Positions 47,179 through 56,351 of a stretch of DNA of 64,000 nucleotides are shown here, one piece after another. Position 1 is the stretch's first letter. Every line of letters starts with the position of its first letter. The DNA is from Amnibacterium sp. CER49 (GTDB taxonomy: Bacteria; Actinomycetota; Actinomycetes; Actinomycetales; Microbacteriaceae), in the NCBI RefSeq assembly GCF_029846255.1, contig NZ_JARVWQ010000001.1:806001-870000 (forward strand), read 5' to 3'. The notes under the pieces are model-generated. The model saw only the letters and a program-made list of their open reading frames with translations. It was not told the DNA's origin and made no database searches. A program made the translations under genes and the position numbers.

Positions 47179-48330
47179 TCAGAGCACCTCGGTGCGGCCG
47201 GAGATCTTCAGCGCGTCGACGACGGACTTCACCCGCTGCGCGTGCTCGCTCGTGGTGACGAGCAGGGCGTCGGCCGTGTCGACGACGACGATGTTCTCGA
47301 CCCCGATGAGCGTGATGAGACGGTCGCTGTCGGTGACGACGATGCCGGTCGCCGAGTCGGCGAGCACCCGGGCGTGCTCGCCGAGGATCGCGAGGTCGCT
47401 CCCCCGTCCGCCGGACTGCAGCTTGGCGATCGAGGCGAAGTCGCCGACGTCGTCCCAGGCGAAGTCGCCTTCGACGACCGCGAGCCGCCCCTCGGCCGCG
47501 GCGGGCTCGGCGACCGAGTAGTCGATGGCGATCTTCGTGAGCCGCGGCCAGATGCGGTCGACGAGCGCGCCGCGCTCGGGGGTGTCCCACGCCGCGGCGA
47601 GCTCGCGCAGCCCGCGGACGAGCTCGGGCTGCGACTTCGCCATCTCGGTGAGCAGCAGGTCGGCGCGGGCGATGAACATGCCCGCGTTCCAGAAGAAGCC
47701 GCCGCGCTCGACGTACGAGCGGGCCGTGTCGAGGTCCGGCTTCTCGACGAAGCGCGTGACCGCGAGCGCGGTCGGCGCGCCGGGCACGGCGAGGGCGTCA
47801 CCGCTCTCGATGTAGCCGAAGCCGGTCGCCGGCTCGGTCGGCAGGATGCCGATGGTCGCGATGTAGCCCGCGTCGGCGAGCGCGATCGCTTCGACCACGG
47901 TGGAGCGGAAGCGGCGCACGTCGCCGATCACGTGGTCGGCGGCGAACGACCCGATGATGACGCCCGGCTCGCGGTGCTCGAGGATCGCCGCGGCCAGGCC
48001 GATGGCCGCCGAGGAGTCCTTCGGCTCGCTCTCGAGCACGATGTTCGCGTCGACGAGCTCGGGCAGCTGCGCCTCGACGGCGGCGCGGTGCGCACGGCCG
48101 GTGACGACCATGACCCGCTGCTCGCCGGCGATCGGCGCGAGGCGGTCCCACGTCTGCTTCAGCAGGGTCTGACCCGCGCCGGTGAGGTCGTGGAGGAACT
48201 TCGGCGCGTCGGCCCGGGACAGCGGCCAGAGCCGCGAACCGATGCCGCCCGCGGGGATCACCGCGTAGAAACGGTCGACCGCGTCGGGCTCGGTGCCGCG
48301 ACCGGCCCAGCGGATGGTGCCCTCAGCCAT
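47179..48330 (-). CDS. manC: mannose-1-phosphate guanylyltransferase
   Basis: This 383-residue nucleotidyltransferase makes GDP-mannose for glycans and glycolipids. It shows the pyrophosphorylase motif VIPAGGIGSRLWPLSRADAPKFL, the FVEKP sugar-binding motif, and a left-handed-helix-like C-terminus without a fused isomerase domain. The ATG start was chosen because a TACAGT box ends 7 nt upstream. It is divergent from sdhCDAB across a 298-nt region packed with hairpins. Confidence 0.92.
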   Translation of the reverse strand: MAEGTIRWAGRGTEPDAVDRFYAVIPAGGIGSRLWPLSRADAPKFLHDLTGAGQTLLKQTWDRLAPIAGEQRVMVVTGRAHRAAVEAQLPELVDANIVLESEPKDSSAAIGLAAAILEHREPGVIIGSFAADHVIGDVRRFRSTVVEAIALADAGYIATIGILPTEPATGFGYIESGDALAVPGAPTALAVTRFVEKPDLDTARSYVERGGFFWNAGMFIARADLLLTEMAKSQPELVRGLRELAAAWDTPERGALVDRIWPRLTKIAIDYSVAEPAAAEGRLAVVEGDFAWDDVGDFASIAKLQSGGRGSDLAILGEHARVLADSATGIVVTDSDRLITLIGVENIVVVDTADALLVTTSEHAQRVKSVVDALKISGRTEVL

Positions 48331-48337
48331 GCGCGCC

Positions 48338-48343
48338 ACTGTA
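48338..48343 (-). promoter_or_regulatory. leaderless -10 box (TACAGT) of manC
   Basis: TACAGT on the minus strand ends 7 nt before the ATG at 48330. Confidence 0.5.
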
Positions 48344-48380
48344 TCCGCCGGTGTGTCGCAGGCGACCGGTTGTGCACATG

Positions 48381-48554
48381 CGCCGTCCCGGCCGCGTCCT
48401 TCCCGGCCGCCGGGACGGCGTCCGGCGCTGGGCCCACAGCGCCGGTTCCGGCCCGCCGCTCGTCGGCGGGCCGGCCGTGCGATGGGGAGGGTCGCGGCGA
48501 CGATCGGAAACGGTCGTCGCCCCCAGCCCCACCGCGCCCCCATGCGGGGGCGCG
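48381..48554. other. five consecutive hairpins between manC and sdhC
   Basis: Five stems follow one another: 48381-48420 (11 bp), 48422-48445 (9 bp, 6-nt loop), 48448-48474 (11 bp, 5-nt loop), 48496-48521 (11 positions with one G-U type mismatch, GAAA loop) and 48533-48554 (9 bp, 4-nt loop). No coding frame here is supported. It may be a structured RNA, a stacked boundary or terminator set, or a protein-binding array. Confidence 0.6.
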
Positions 48555-48583
48555 AACGGCACGAACCGGTCGGAACGCGGACG

Positions 48584-48589
48584 TAGGAT
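48584..48589 (+). promoter_or_regulatory. -10 box (TAGGAT) of sdhCDAB
   Basis: TAGGAT lies 39 nt before the sdhC ATG. The leader contains GAGGAGG, so this transcript has a normal Shine-Dalgarno site. Confidence 0.5.
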
Positions 48590-48628
48590 CGTCAGGCAAA
48601 CGCAACGGATCGAGGAGGCCCTCAAGCG

Positions 48629-49075
48629 ATGGTGTCACTGCGACCCGCGCCCAAGCTGCCGCCGACCTCCACCTCCCCCAGGCTGTCCCTGCCGAAGGCG
48701 CCCGCGGGCACCGTCTACCGGGGGCACGAGGGGATGTGGTCGTGGGTGCTGCACCGCATCACCGGCGTCGGCATCTTCTTCTTCCTGCTCGTCCACATCA
48801 TGGACACCGCGCTCGTGCGCGTCTCGCCGCAGGCGTACGACGGCGTCATCGCCGAGTACAAGAACCCGATCATGGGCCTCGGCGAGCTCGCGCTGGTCGC
48901 CGCCATCGTGTTCCACGCCTTCAACGGCCTGCGCATCATCCTCATCGACTTCTGGAGCTTCGGCACGAAGCACCAGCGCGGCATGTTCTGGGCCGTGATC
49001 ATCGCCTGGCTCGTCGTGATGGCCGGCTTCGCGCCGCGTCAGCTGATCACGATCCTCGAGGAGTTCCCCCGCTGA
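48629..49075 (+). CDS. sdhC: succinate dehydrogenase cytochrome b556 subunit
   Basis: This 148-residue membrane anchor subunit of complex II has three helices. The SdhC signature [25 protein letters not shown] and the heme-region [15 protein letters not shown] are visible. It helps bind heme b and quinone and anchors SdhA/SdhB to the membrane. GAGGAGG precedes the ATG. It opens the four-gene operon and touches sdhD in a TGATG junction. Confidence 0.92.
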   Translation: MVSLRPAPKLPPTSTSPRLSLPKAPAGTVYRGHEGMWSWVLHRITGVGIFFFLLVHIMDTALVRVSPQAYDGVIAEYKNPIMGLGELALVAAIVFHAFNGLRIILIDFWSFGTKHQRGMFWAVIIAWLVVMAGFAPRQLITILEEFPR

Positions 49076-49530
49076 TGGCCACGACGCTCGACGCTCCTCG
49101 CTCCCGTCAGGCCCCCACGCACCCCGGCCGCCGCTTCAACGTCGAGAAGTGGGGCTGGATCTACATGCGCGTGTCCGGCGCCGTGCTCGTCGTGCTGATC
49201 TTCGGGCACCTCTTCGTCAACCTCGTCACGGGCGACGGCGTCCGGCAGATCGACTTCGCGTTCATCGCCGGCAAGTACGCGAACCCGTTCTGGATGGTCT
49301 ACGACACGCTGCTGCTCTGGCTGGCCCTCATCCACGGCAGCAACGGCATGCGCACGATCGTGAACGACTACGTCGTGCACGCCACCGCGAACCGCTTCAC
49401 CAAGTACGCGCTCATCGCCGCGACCGTGCTGCTGCTCGTGCTCGGCACGATGGTGATCTGGACGTTCGACCCGTGCCCGGCCAACGGGCTCGCGAAGAAC
49501 CTCCCCGACTTCTGCAAGGCGGTCCGATGA
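49075..49530 (+). CDS. sdhD: succinate dehydrogenase hydrophobic membrane anchor subunit
   Basis: This 151-residue protein has three helices: a first segment around [26 protein letters not shown] with the likely heme-ligand His, then [22 protein letters not shown] and [19 protein letters not shown]. It is the second anchor of complex II. Its start overlaps the sdhC stop by one base, and its stop overlaps sdhA (ATGA). Confidence 0.9.
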   Translation: MATTLDAPRSRQAPTHPGRRFNVEKWGWIYMRVSGAVLVVLIFGHLFVNLVTGDGVRQIDFAFIAGKYANPFWMVYDTLLLWLALIHGSNGMRTIVNDYVVHATANRFTKYALIAATVLLLVLGTMVIWTFDPCPANGLAKNLPDFCKAVR

Positions 49531-51446
49531 CGTCCGAGAGCCCGACGAACCGGCTGCGCGACGCCGCGACCGCGAACGACCGCGGCTCGAACCGCGGCGG
49601 ACCGCAGCGCGACCCGGAGAACTGGGAGTCGTGGACCGACGAGGGCCCCGACGAGCGCACGATCGACGGCGTGCACTACCACCGGCACGACGTCGTCATC
49701 GTCGGCGCCGGCGGCGCGGGCATGCGCGCGGCGATCGAGGCCGGCCCGAAGGCCCGCACCGCGGTCATCACGAAGCTCTACCCCACGCGCTCCCACACGG
49801 GCGCGGCGCAGGGCGGCATGGCCGCGGCGCTCGCGAACGTCGAGGAGGACAGCTGGGAGTGGCACACCTTCGACACGGTGAAGGGCGGCGACTACCTGGT
49901 CGACCAGGACGCCGCCGAGATCCTGGCGAAGGAGGCGATCGACGCCGTCATCGACCTCGAGAACATGGGCCTGCCGTTCAACCGCACGCCCGAGGGCAAG
50001 ATCGACCAGCGGCGCTTCGGCGGCCACACCGCCGACCACGGCAAGAGCCCCGTGCGCCGGGCCTGCTACGCGGCCGACCGCACGGGTCACATGATCCTGC
50101 AGACGCTGTACCAGAACTGCGTCAAGCACGGCATCGAGTTCTACAACGAGTACTACGCGCTCGACCTCGTCATGACCCCGGTCGACGAGAACGGCCGGGT
50201 CGTGCAGCGGCCTTCCGGCATCGTCGCGTATGAGCTCGCCACGGGTGAGCTGCACGTCTTCCAGGCGAAGTCGATCGTCTTCGCCACCGGCGGCTTCGGC
50301 AAGATCTACAAGACGACCTCGAACGCGCACACCCTCACGGGCGACGGCGTCGGCATCGTCTGGCGCAAGGGCCTGCCGCTCGAGGACATGGAGTTCTTCC
50401 AGTTCCACCCGACCGGCCTCGCGAAGCTCGGCATCCTGCTCACCGAGGGCGCCCGCGGCGAGGGCGCGATCCTCCGCAACGCCTCGGGCGAGCGGTTCAT
50501 GGAGCGCTACGCCCCGACCATCAAGGACCTCGCGCCGCGCGACATCGTCTCGCGGTGCATGGTGCAGGAGGTCGCGGAGGGCCGCGGCGCGGGCCCGTTG
50601 AAGGACTACGTGCTCCTCGACTGCACCCACCTCGGCGCCGAGGTGCTCGAGACGAAGCTGCCCGACATCACCGAGTTCGCCCGCACGTACCTCGGCGTCG
50701 ATCCCGTCACCGAGCCCGTGCCGGTCATGCCGACCGCGCACTACGCGATGGGCGGCATCCCGACCAACGTGAAGGCCGAGGTGCTCGCCGACAACGAGAC
50801 CGTGGTGCCCGGCCTGTACGCCGCCGGCGAGTGCGCCTGCGTCTCCGTGCACGGCTCGAACCGGCTCGGCACCAACTCGCTCCTCGACATCAACGTGTTC
50901 GGCAAGCGCGCCGGCAACAACGCCGTCGAGTACGCCCGCAGCGCCTCGTTCCTGCCGCTGCCGCCCGACCCGGCCCGCGGGGTCCGCGAGCTGGTCGACC
51001 GGCTCCGCAACGCGACCGGCACCGAGCGGGTGGCGGCGCTCCGCAAGGAGCTGCAAGACAACATGGACGCCTCGGCGCAGGTGTTCCGCACCGACGCGTC
51101 GCTCGCGAAGGTGACCGAGGTCATCCACGAGCTGCGCGACAAGTACCTGAACATCGGCATCCAGGACCGCGGCAAGCGGTTCAACACCGACCTGCTCGAG
51201 GCGATCGAGCTCGGGTTCCTGCTCGATCTCGCCGAGGTCGTCGTGTACTCCGCGCGGAACCGCAAGGAGAGCCGCGGCGGCCACATGCGCGACGACTACC
51301 CGAAGCGCGACGACGCGAACTACATGCAGCACACGATGGCGTACCTCACGGGCGACCCGCACTCGTCGAACGCCGCCGACCACATCGAGCTCGACTGGAA
51401 GCCGGTCGTCGTGACCCGGTACCAGCCGATGGAGCGGAAGTACTGA
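49527..51446 (+). CDS. sdhA: succinate dehydrogenase flavoprotein subunit
   Basis: This 639-residue subunit oxidises succinate to fumarate with covalent FAD. It shows [17 protein letters not shown], the FAD-attachment loop [11 protein letters not shown], the active-site arginine region [29 protein letters not shown]-type segment, FFQFHPTG, and [23 protein letters not shown] roughly 50-residue N-terminal extension precedes the fold. ATGA/TGATG junctions bind it to sdhD and sdhB. Confidence 0.95.
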   Translation: MTSESPTNRLRDAATANDRGSNRGGPQRDPENWESWTDEGPDERTIDGVHYHRHDVVIVGAGGAGMRAAIEAGPKARTAVITKLYPTRSHTGAAQGGMAAALANVEEDSWEWHTFDTVKGGDYLVDQDAAEILAKEAIDAVIDLENMGLPFNRTPEGKIDQRRFGGHTADHGKSPVRRACYAADRTGHMILQTLYQNCVKHGIEFYNEYYALDLVMTPVDENGRVVQRPSGIVAYELATGELHVFQAKSIVFATGGFGKIYKTTSNAHTLTGDGVGIVWRKGLPLEDMEFFQFHPTGLAKLGILLTEGARGEGAILRNASGERFMERYAPTIKDLAPRDIVSRCMVQEVAEGRGAGPLKDYVLLDCTHLGAEVLETKLPDITEFARTYLGVDPVTEPVPVMPTAHYAMGGIPTNVKAEVLADNETVVPGLYAAGECACVSVHGSNRLGTNSLLDINVFGKRAGNNAVEYARSASFLPLPPDPARGVRELVDRLRNATGTERVAALRKELQDNMDASAQVFRTDASLAKVTEVIHELRDKYLNIGIQDRGKRFNTDLLEAIELGFLLDLAEVVVYSARNRKESRGGHMRDDYPKRDDANYMQHTMAYLTGDPHSSNAADHIELDWKPVVVTRYQPMERKY

Positions 51447-52237
51447 TGACACTCACCGTCCCCGCCCCCGCCGCCACCGACGTGCGGGTCAAGCGCCGGC
51501 CGCCCGAGGGCTTCTCGACGATCACGCTGCTCATCCGCCGGTTCGACCCCGAGACCGACGCCGAGCCGTACTGGCGCGACTACGACGTCGACGTGCTGCC
51601 CACCGACCGCATCCTCGACGCGCTGCACACGATCAAGTGGGAGCAGGACGGCTCGCTCACGTTCCGCCGCTCGTGCGCCCACGGCATCTGCGGCTCGGAC
51701 GCGATGCGCATCAACGGCCGCAACCGGCTCGCGTGCAAGACGCTCGTGAAGGACCTCGACACGACGAAGCCGATCTACGTCGAGGCGCTGAAGGGCCTGC
51801 CGCTCGAGAAGGACCTCGTCGTCGACATGGAGCCGTTCTTCGAGGCCTACCGGCAGGTGCAGCCGTTCCTGCAGGCCGGCACGACGCCGCAGAACGGCCG
51901 CGAGCGGCTGCAGTCGGCCGAGGACCGCGAGCGCTTCGACGACACGACGAAGTGCATCCTCTGCGCGGCGTGCACCACCTCGTGCCCCGTGTTCTGGACC
52001 GACGGCCAGTACTTCGGGCCGGCCGCGATCGTGAACGCGCACCGGTTCATCTTCGACAGCCGCGACGACGCCGCCCAGGTGCGCCTCGACATCCTGAACG
52101 ACCGCGAGGGCGTGTGGCGCTGCCGCACCACCTTCAACTGCACGGAGGCGTGCCCGCGCGGCATCCAGATCACGAAGGCGATCAGCGAGGTCAAGGCGGC
52201 CACCATGCGCAGCCGCGAGAAGGTCAAGATCGCCTGA
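51446..52237 (+). CDS. sdhB: succinate dehydrogenase iron-sulfur subunit
   Basis: This 263-residue subunit carries electrons from FAD to quinone through three clusters. The [2Fe-2S] ligands are in RRSCAHGICGSDAMRING plus the following Cys, and the [4Fe-4S] and [3Fe-4S] ligands are in CILCAACTTSCPVFW and FNCTEACPRGI. It is the last gene of the operon and is followed by a strong terminator. Confidence 0.95.
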   Translation: MTLTVPAPAATDVRVKRRPPEGFSTITLLIRRFDPETDAEPYWRDYDVDVLPTDRILDALHTIKWEQDGSLTFRRSCAHGICGSDAMRINGRNRLACKTLVKDLDTTKPIYVEALKGLPLEKDLVVDMEPFFEAYRQVQPFLQAGTTPQNGRERLQSAEDRERFDDTTKCILCAACTTSCPVFWTDGQYFGPAAIVNAHRFIFDSRDDAAQVRLDILNDREGVWRCRTTFNCTEACPRGIQITKAISEVKAATMRSREKVKIA

Positions 52238-52255
52238 CCCGTCCCGACGTCCTTC

Positions 52256-52297
52256 CCGCGTGCCGGTGCTCCGCTTCCACGGAGGGCCGGCACGCGG
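52256..52297 (+). terminator. terminator of sdhCDAB
   Basis: CCGCGTGCCGG (52256-52266) pairs perfectly with CCGGCACGCGG (52287-52297). An inner CTCCG/CGGAG stem extends it, 18 nt past the sdhB stop. Confidence 0.7.
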
Positions 52298-52333
52298 TGC
52301 ATGCGGCACGGAACCTGCGACTGTGGAGAGCGG

Positions 52334-52363
52334 TGGACACCGGCGGTGGGAGTTCGCTAACGT
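52334..52363 (+). promoter_or_regulatory. promoter candidate of the TauE/SafE gene
   Basis: TGGACA (52334-52339) and TAACGT (52358-52363) are separated by 18 nt. A CCCCGC/GCGGGG hairpin follows in the leader before the ATG at 52425. Confidence 0.4.
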
Positions 52364-52424
52364 CCCCCGCATTCGCCCGACGCGGGGCCACCCTCCCTGC
52401 TCCTAGCCCGAACTGGACGCGCAC

Positions 52425-53363
52425 ATGGACTGGTTCAGCCTGCCCATGGTCGTCACGGGCCTCGGCATCGGCACCCTCGTCGGCCTGACCGGCATGGGCG
52501 GCGGCGCGCTGATGACGCCGATCCTCGTCTTCCTCTTCGGCGTCGACGCGCTCACCGCCATCTCGAGCGACCTCGTGGTCAGCCTCTTCATGAAGCCGGT
52601 CGGGGCCGCCGTGCACCTCGTGCGCCGCACCGCGGATCTGCGGCTCGTCGGCCTGCTCTGCATCGGCTCGGTGCCGTTCGCCTTCCTCGGCGCCGTCGCC
52701 ACGAAGCTCATCCCGACGGACACGGTGCAGCCCACGCTGCTCGTGCTCGTCGGCTGCGCCCTGCTGCTCGCCGCGGCGGGGCTGCTCGCCCGCGCGCTCG
52801 TGCGGGTGACGCGCCACCGCGACGCGCTCGGCGAGGGCCCCACCGACTTCGCGCGGCCCGGGCTGCGGTTCGCGCCCGCCGCCACGATCGTGCTCGGCGC
52901 GGTCGCCGGCTTGATCGTCGGCATCACCTCGGTCGGCGCGGGTTCGATCATCATCGTGGTGCTGCTGCTGCTCTACCCGCGGCTGCGGGCGTCGCAGCTC
53001 GTCGGCACCGACCTCGTGCAGGCCGTGCCGCTCGTCGGCTCCGCGGTGGTCGGGCACCTGCTCTTCGGCAGCGTCTCGCTCTCGATCGCGGGTTCCGTGC
53101 TGGTCGGTGCCATCCCCGGCGTGCTGCTCGGATCATGGCTCGCCACCCGCGTGCCCGGCGGCATCATCCGTCGCCTGCTCGCCGTCGTGCTCATGGCGTC
53201 GGGGCTGAAGCTCGTCGGGGTGCCCACGCCCTGGGTGCTCGCCGCCGCGCTCGCCGCGCTCGTCGGCGGCAACCTGCTCTGGATCGGGGTGAAGGCCCGG
53301 TTCGGCCGGCGCCGCGCCACGCCGCAGCAGGTCGTGCCCGAGGACGCCGTGCCGCGGCGCTGA
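52425..53363 (+). CDS. TauE/SafE (TSUP) family permease
   Basis: This 312-residue membrane protein has about eight helices in two repeated halves (GLTGMGGGALMTPILVFLFGV, and later GITSVGAGSIIIVVLLLLYP). This internal duplication is typical of TSUP transporters for sulfite, sulfonates or related anions. It lies 50 nt upstream of cysC-cysQ-cysD-cysN on the same strand, so sulfate or sulfite movement linked to that cluster is likely; the direction is unknown. Confidence 0.85.
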   Translation: MDWFSLPMVVTGLGIGTLVGLTGMGGGALMTPILVFLFGVDALTAISSDLVVSLFMKPVGAAVHLVRRTADLRLVGLLCIGSVPFAFLGAVATKLIPTDTVQPTLLVLVGCALLLAAAGLLARALVRVTRHRDALGEGPTDFARPGLRFAPAATIVLGAVAGLIVGITSVGAGSIIIVVLLLLYPRLRASQLVGTDLVQAVPLVGSAVVGHLLFGSVSLSIAGSVLVGAIPGVLLGSWLATRVPGGIIRRLLAVVLMASGLKLVGVPTPWVLAAALAALVGGNLLWIGVKARFGRRRATPQQVVPEDAVPRR

Positions 53364-53413
53364 CCGGGCCGCCGACGCTCCCGCCGCTCCGACCCGCTCA
53401 CCCGAAGGAACCC

Positions 53414-54646
53414 GTGCCCGACTCCGCTCCCCCCGCCGCCCCGGCGCCCGTCGCGGTGCGGGCCGCGCCGGCCGATCTCGACCTCGTCGAGCTCGCGCTG
53501 CTCGGGGCGTCCCCGGCCGGCCTGCGCCTCGCGCACGGCCGCACGGCACCGGTGCTGCTCGAGGACGCCGAGTCGACGCCGGTCGCCGAGGTGGACGGGA
53601 CGGGACGCATCCACCCGCTGCGCCCGCTCGCCCCCCGTCCCGCGCTCGAACGCGGCGCGGGCGGCGTGGCGTCCCTCGCCGACGCCCGGGTCCTCGGCGC
53701 CTCGGCCGCCGTGCTGTTCCACGCCCTGCCGACCCGGCGCGCGCTCGAACGTGCGCGCGAGGCCACCGGCGACGGCCTCGTGCTGCTCGTCGCGCTGACC
53801 GGCCGCGCGACCGCCGACGCCGGCGCGCTGCTCGGCGGCGTCGCGGCCGCGGCATCGTCCGGCGCCGCGGGCGGCTCCGCGATCGCGGTCGCGCTCCCCT
53901 GGAGCCCGAGCGCCCCGACCGACGCCTTCGTGTCCCCCTTCGCCGACGACGAGGCGCTGCAGCGCTGGGCCGGCGAGGTGCTCGGCGTCGAGCGGGTGCT
54001 GCTCGCCGACGACGAGGACGACCGCCTGCTCGCCGAGCTCGCCGAGCGGCTCGCCGCCGCCGAGCGCCGGGTGCTGCCGCCCGAGGTGCTGCCGTACCGG
54101 CGCCGCAGCACCGGCCGCGGCTGCGTCGTGCTGCTCACCGGGCTGTCCGGATCCGGCAAGTCGACGCTCGCCCGCGCCGTCGAGGCGCGCCTGACCGAGA
54201 CCGGCCGCACCGTCACCGTGCTCGACGGCGACGAGGTGCGCACGCTGCTCTCCGCCGGGCTCGGCTTCGACGCCGAGGGCCGGGCGATGAACATCCGCCG
54301 CATCGGCTGGGTCGCCTCGCTCGTCGCCCGGCACGGGGGTACCGCGATCGCCGCGCCGATCGCCCCGTTCGCCGAGGGCCGCGCCGAGATGCGTCTGCGC
54401 GTCGAGGGCGAGGGCGCTCGCTTCGTGCTCGTGCACGTCGCGACCCCGCTCGAGGTGTGCGAGGCCCGCGATCGCAAGGGCCTCTACGCGAAGGCGCGGG
54501 CAGGCCTGATCCCCGACTTCACCGGCATCTCCTCGCCCTACGAGGCGCCGACCGACGCCGACCTCGTGGTCGACACGAGCCGCACCGACATCGACGCCGC
54601 GGCCGACGCCGTCGTGGCGCTGCTCGAGCGGGAGGGCCGCGCATGA
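53414..54646 (+). CDS. cysC: adenylylsulfate kinase with vestigial sulfurylase-like N-terminal domain
   Basis: This 410-residue protein has a C-terminal APS kinase domain (residues about 235-410). It contains Walker A GLSGSGKST (243-251), DGDEVRTLL, FDAEGRAMNIRRIGWVA, FVLVHVATPLEVCEARDRKGLYAKAR and the usual substrate loops. It phosphorylates APS to PAPS. The first 235 residues look like a worn ATP-sulfurylase domain: the LFHALPTRRALERAREA segment aligns in spirit with the RNPLHRAHE motif but lacks its histidine pair. Start GTG follows AAGGAA. It overlaps cysQ by 4 nt. Confidence 0.85.
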   Translation: MPDSAPPAAPAPVAVRAAPADLDLVELALLGASPAGLRLAHGRTAPVLLEDAESTPVAEVDGTGRIHPLRPLAPRPALERGAGGVASLADARVLGASAAVLFHALPTRRALERAREATGDGLVLLVALTGRATADAGALLGGVAAAASSGAAGGSAIAVALPWSPSAPTDAFVSPFADDEALQRWAGEVLGVERVLLADDEDDRLLAELAERLAAAERRVLPPEVLPYRRRSTGRGCVVLLTGLSGSGKSTLARAVEARLTETGRTVTVLDGDEVRTLLSAGLGFDAEGRAMNIRRIGWVASLVARHGGTAIAAPIAPFAEGRAEMRLRVEGEGARFVLVHVATPLEVCEARDRKGLYAKARAGLIPDFTGISSPYEAPTDADLVVDTSRTDIDAAADAVVALLEREGRA

Positions 54647-55413
54647 CGGAACGCGCGACCGACGACGAGCGGCTCGCGACCGAGCTCGCCGAGCGTGCCG
54701 GCGCCGCGCTGCTGCACCTGCGTGCCAGCACCGGCCTCGCGGGCCGCGAGCTGAAGGACGCGGCTGACGCCGCCGCGCAGTCGCTGCTCGCCGAGGCCCT
54801 CGCCACCGCGCGACCGCGCGACGCCGTGCTCTCCGAGGAGGCCGCTGACGATCCCGTGCGGCTCGCCGCCGACCGGGTCTGGATCATCGATCCCCTCGAC
54901 GGCACCCGCGAGTTCTCCGAGGGCCGCGCCGACTTCGCCGTCCACGTCGCCCTCTGGCAGCGCGGCCGCGGCCTCACCGCCGGCGCCGTCGCGATGCCCG
55001 GGGCCGGACGCGCCTTCACGACCGCGGAGCCGGTGCGCTCCCCCGCTCCCGCCCGCACGCGGATCCGGCTCGCGGTCAGCCGCAGCCGGCCGCCGGCGCT
55101 CGTCGCCGCGCTCGCCGAGGCGCTCGACGCCGAGCTCGTGCCGATGGGGTCCGCGGGCGTCAAGGCCATGTCGGTCGTGACGGGCGAGACCGACGCCTAC
55201 GTGCACGGCGGCGGCCAGTACGAGTGGGACTCGGCCGCACCGGTCGCCGTGGCCCACGCCGCCGGCCTGCACACGAGCCGCCTCGACGGCGGCCCGCTCG
55301 AGTACAACCGCGAGAGCCCCTGGCTGCCCGACCTGGTGATCTGCCGGCCGGAGCTGCGGGACCGGCTTCTCGCGACGATCGCGGCGACCGCCGCAACGGA
55401 AGGAGCAGCGTGA
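54643..55413 (+). CDS. cysQ: 3'(2'),5'-bisphosphate nucleotidase (PAP phosphatase)
   Basis: This 256-residue inositol-monophosphatase-superfamily enzyme hydrolyses PAP, the by-product of PAPS use, to AMP. It shows a metal-binding WIIDPLDGTREFSEGRADFAV segment, a C-terminal GGGQYEWDSAAPVAVAHAAGL, and NRESPWLPDLVI. Encoded between cysC and cysD, with ATGA and GTGA overlaps, it points to a pathway that consumes PAPS and must recycle PAP. Confidence 0.9.
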   Translation: MTERATDDERLATELAERAGAALLHLRASTGLAGRELKDAADAAAQSLLAEALATARPRDAVLSEEAADDPVRLAADRVWIIDPLDGTREFSEGRADFAVHVALWQRGRGLTAGAVAMPGAGRAFTTAEPVRSPAPARTRIRLAVSRSRPPALVAALAEALDAELVPMGSAGVKAMSVVTGETDAYVHGGGQYEWDSAAPVAVAHAAGLHTSRLDGGPLEYNRESPWLPDLVICRPELRDRLLATIAATAATEGAA

Positions 55414-56351
55414 CGGTCACGACACCCGGCCCGTCGACCTCCGCAGGGCTGCGCAGCTACTCGCTCAGCACCCTGCGGGCGCTCGAGGCGGAGAGCATCG
55501 CGATCATCCGCGAGGTGGCGGCCGAGATGCGCCGGCCCTGCCTGCTCTTCTCGGGCGGCAAGGACTCGGTGGTGCTCTCGGCGCTCGCCCGCAAGGCGTT
55601 CGCGCCCGCCAGGGTGCCGTTCCCGATCATGCACGTCGACACCGGGCTCAACTTCCCCGAGGTGCTCGCGTTCCGCGACGAGTGGGTCGCCCGGCAGGAG
55701 CTGCGCCTGATCGTCGCGTCGGTGCCCGACGCGATCGAACGAGGGCTCGTGCAGGAGGAGCCGAACGGGTCGCGCAACCGCATCCAGACGCCCGTGCTGC
55801 TCGCCGCGGCGGAGGAGCACGGGTTCGACGCGCTGTTCGGGGGCGCGCGCCGTGACGAGGAGAAGGCCCGGGCGAAGGAGCGCGTGTTCTCCTTCCGCGA
55901 CGACTTCGGCCAGTGGGATCCGAAGGACCAGCGCCCCGAGCTCTGGTCGCTCTACAACGGGCGCGTGCACCAGGGCGAGAGCATCCGCGTCTTCCCGCTG
56001 TCGAACTGGACGGAGCTCGACATCTGGCACTACATCGAGGAGGAGCGCATCCCGCTCCCCTCGCTCTACTACGCCGCCGAGCGCGAGGTCGTCGAGCGCG
56101 GCGGCATGCTCTACGCGGTCAACGAGTTCGTACGGCTGCGCGAGGGCGAGCGGTCGGTGCGCCGGATGGTGCGCTACCGCACGATGGGCGACGCGAACCT
56201 CACCGCCGCGGTGCCGTCGACGGCAACCGAGGTGCACGCCGTCGTCGAGGAGATCGCCTCGGCCCGCATGACCGAGCGCGGCGCGACGCGCGGCGACGAC
56301 CGCGTGAGCGAGGCCGCGATGGAGGACCGGAAGAAGGAGGGGTACTTCTGA
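55410..56351 (+). CDS. cysD: sulfate adenylyltransferase subunit 2
   Basis: This 313-residue PP-loop ATPase forms ATP sulfurylase with CysN and makes APS from sulfate and ATP. It has LLFSGGKDSVVLSALARKAF, HVDTGLNFPEV, FGGARRDEEKARAKERVFSFRD and WTELDIWHYIEEERIPLPSLYYA, with a typical C-terminus ending KKEGYF. The GTG start follows AAGGAG and overlaps the cysQ stop. It ends in a TGATG junction with cysN. Confidence 0.95.
   Translation: MTVTTPGPSTSAGLRSYSLSTLRALEAESIAIIREVAAEMRRPCLLFSGGKDSVVLSALARKAFAPARVPFPIMHVDTGLNFPEVLAFRDEWVARQELRLIVASVPDAIERGLVQEEPNGSRNRIQTPVLLAAAEEHGFDALFGGARRDEEKARAKERVFSFRDDFGQWDPKDQRPELWSLYNGRVHQGESIRVFPLSNWTELDIWHYIEEERIPLPSLYYAAEREVVERGGMLYAVNEFVRLREGERSVRRMVRYRTMGDANLTAAVPSTATEVHAVVEEIASARMTERGATRGDDRVSEAAMEDRKKEGYF

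Noticed and set aside
48448-48474. Rho-independent terminator for manC
   Set aside because: The hairpins lie upstream of the manC start and not after its stop, so they cannot terminate manC.
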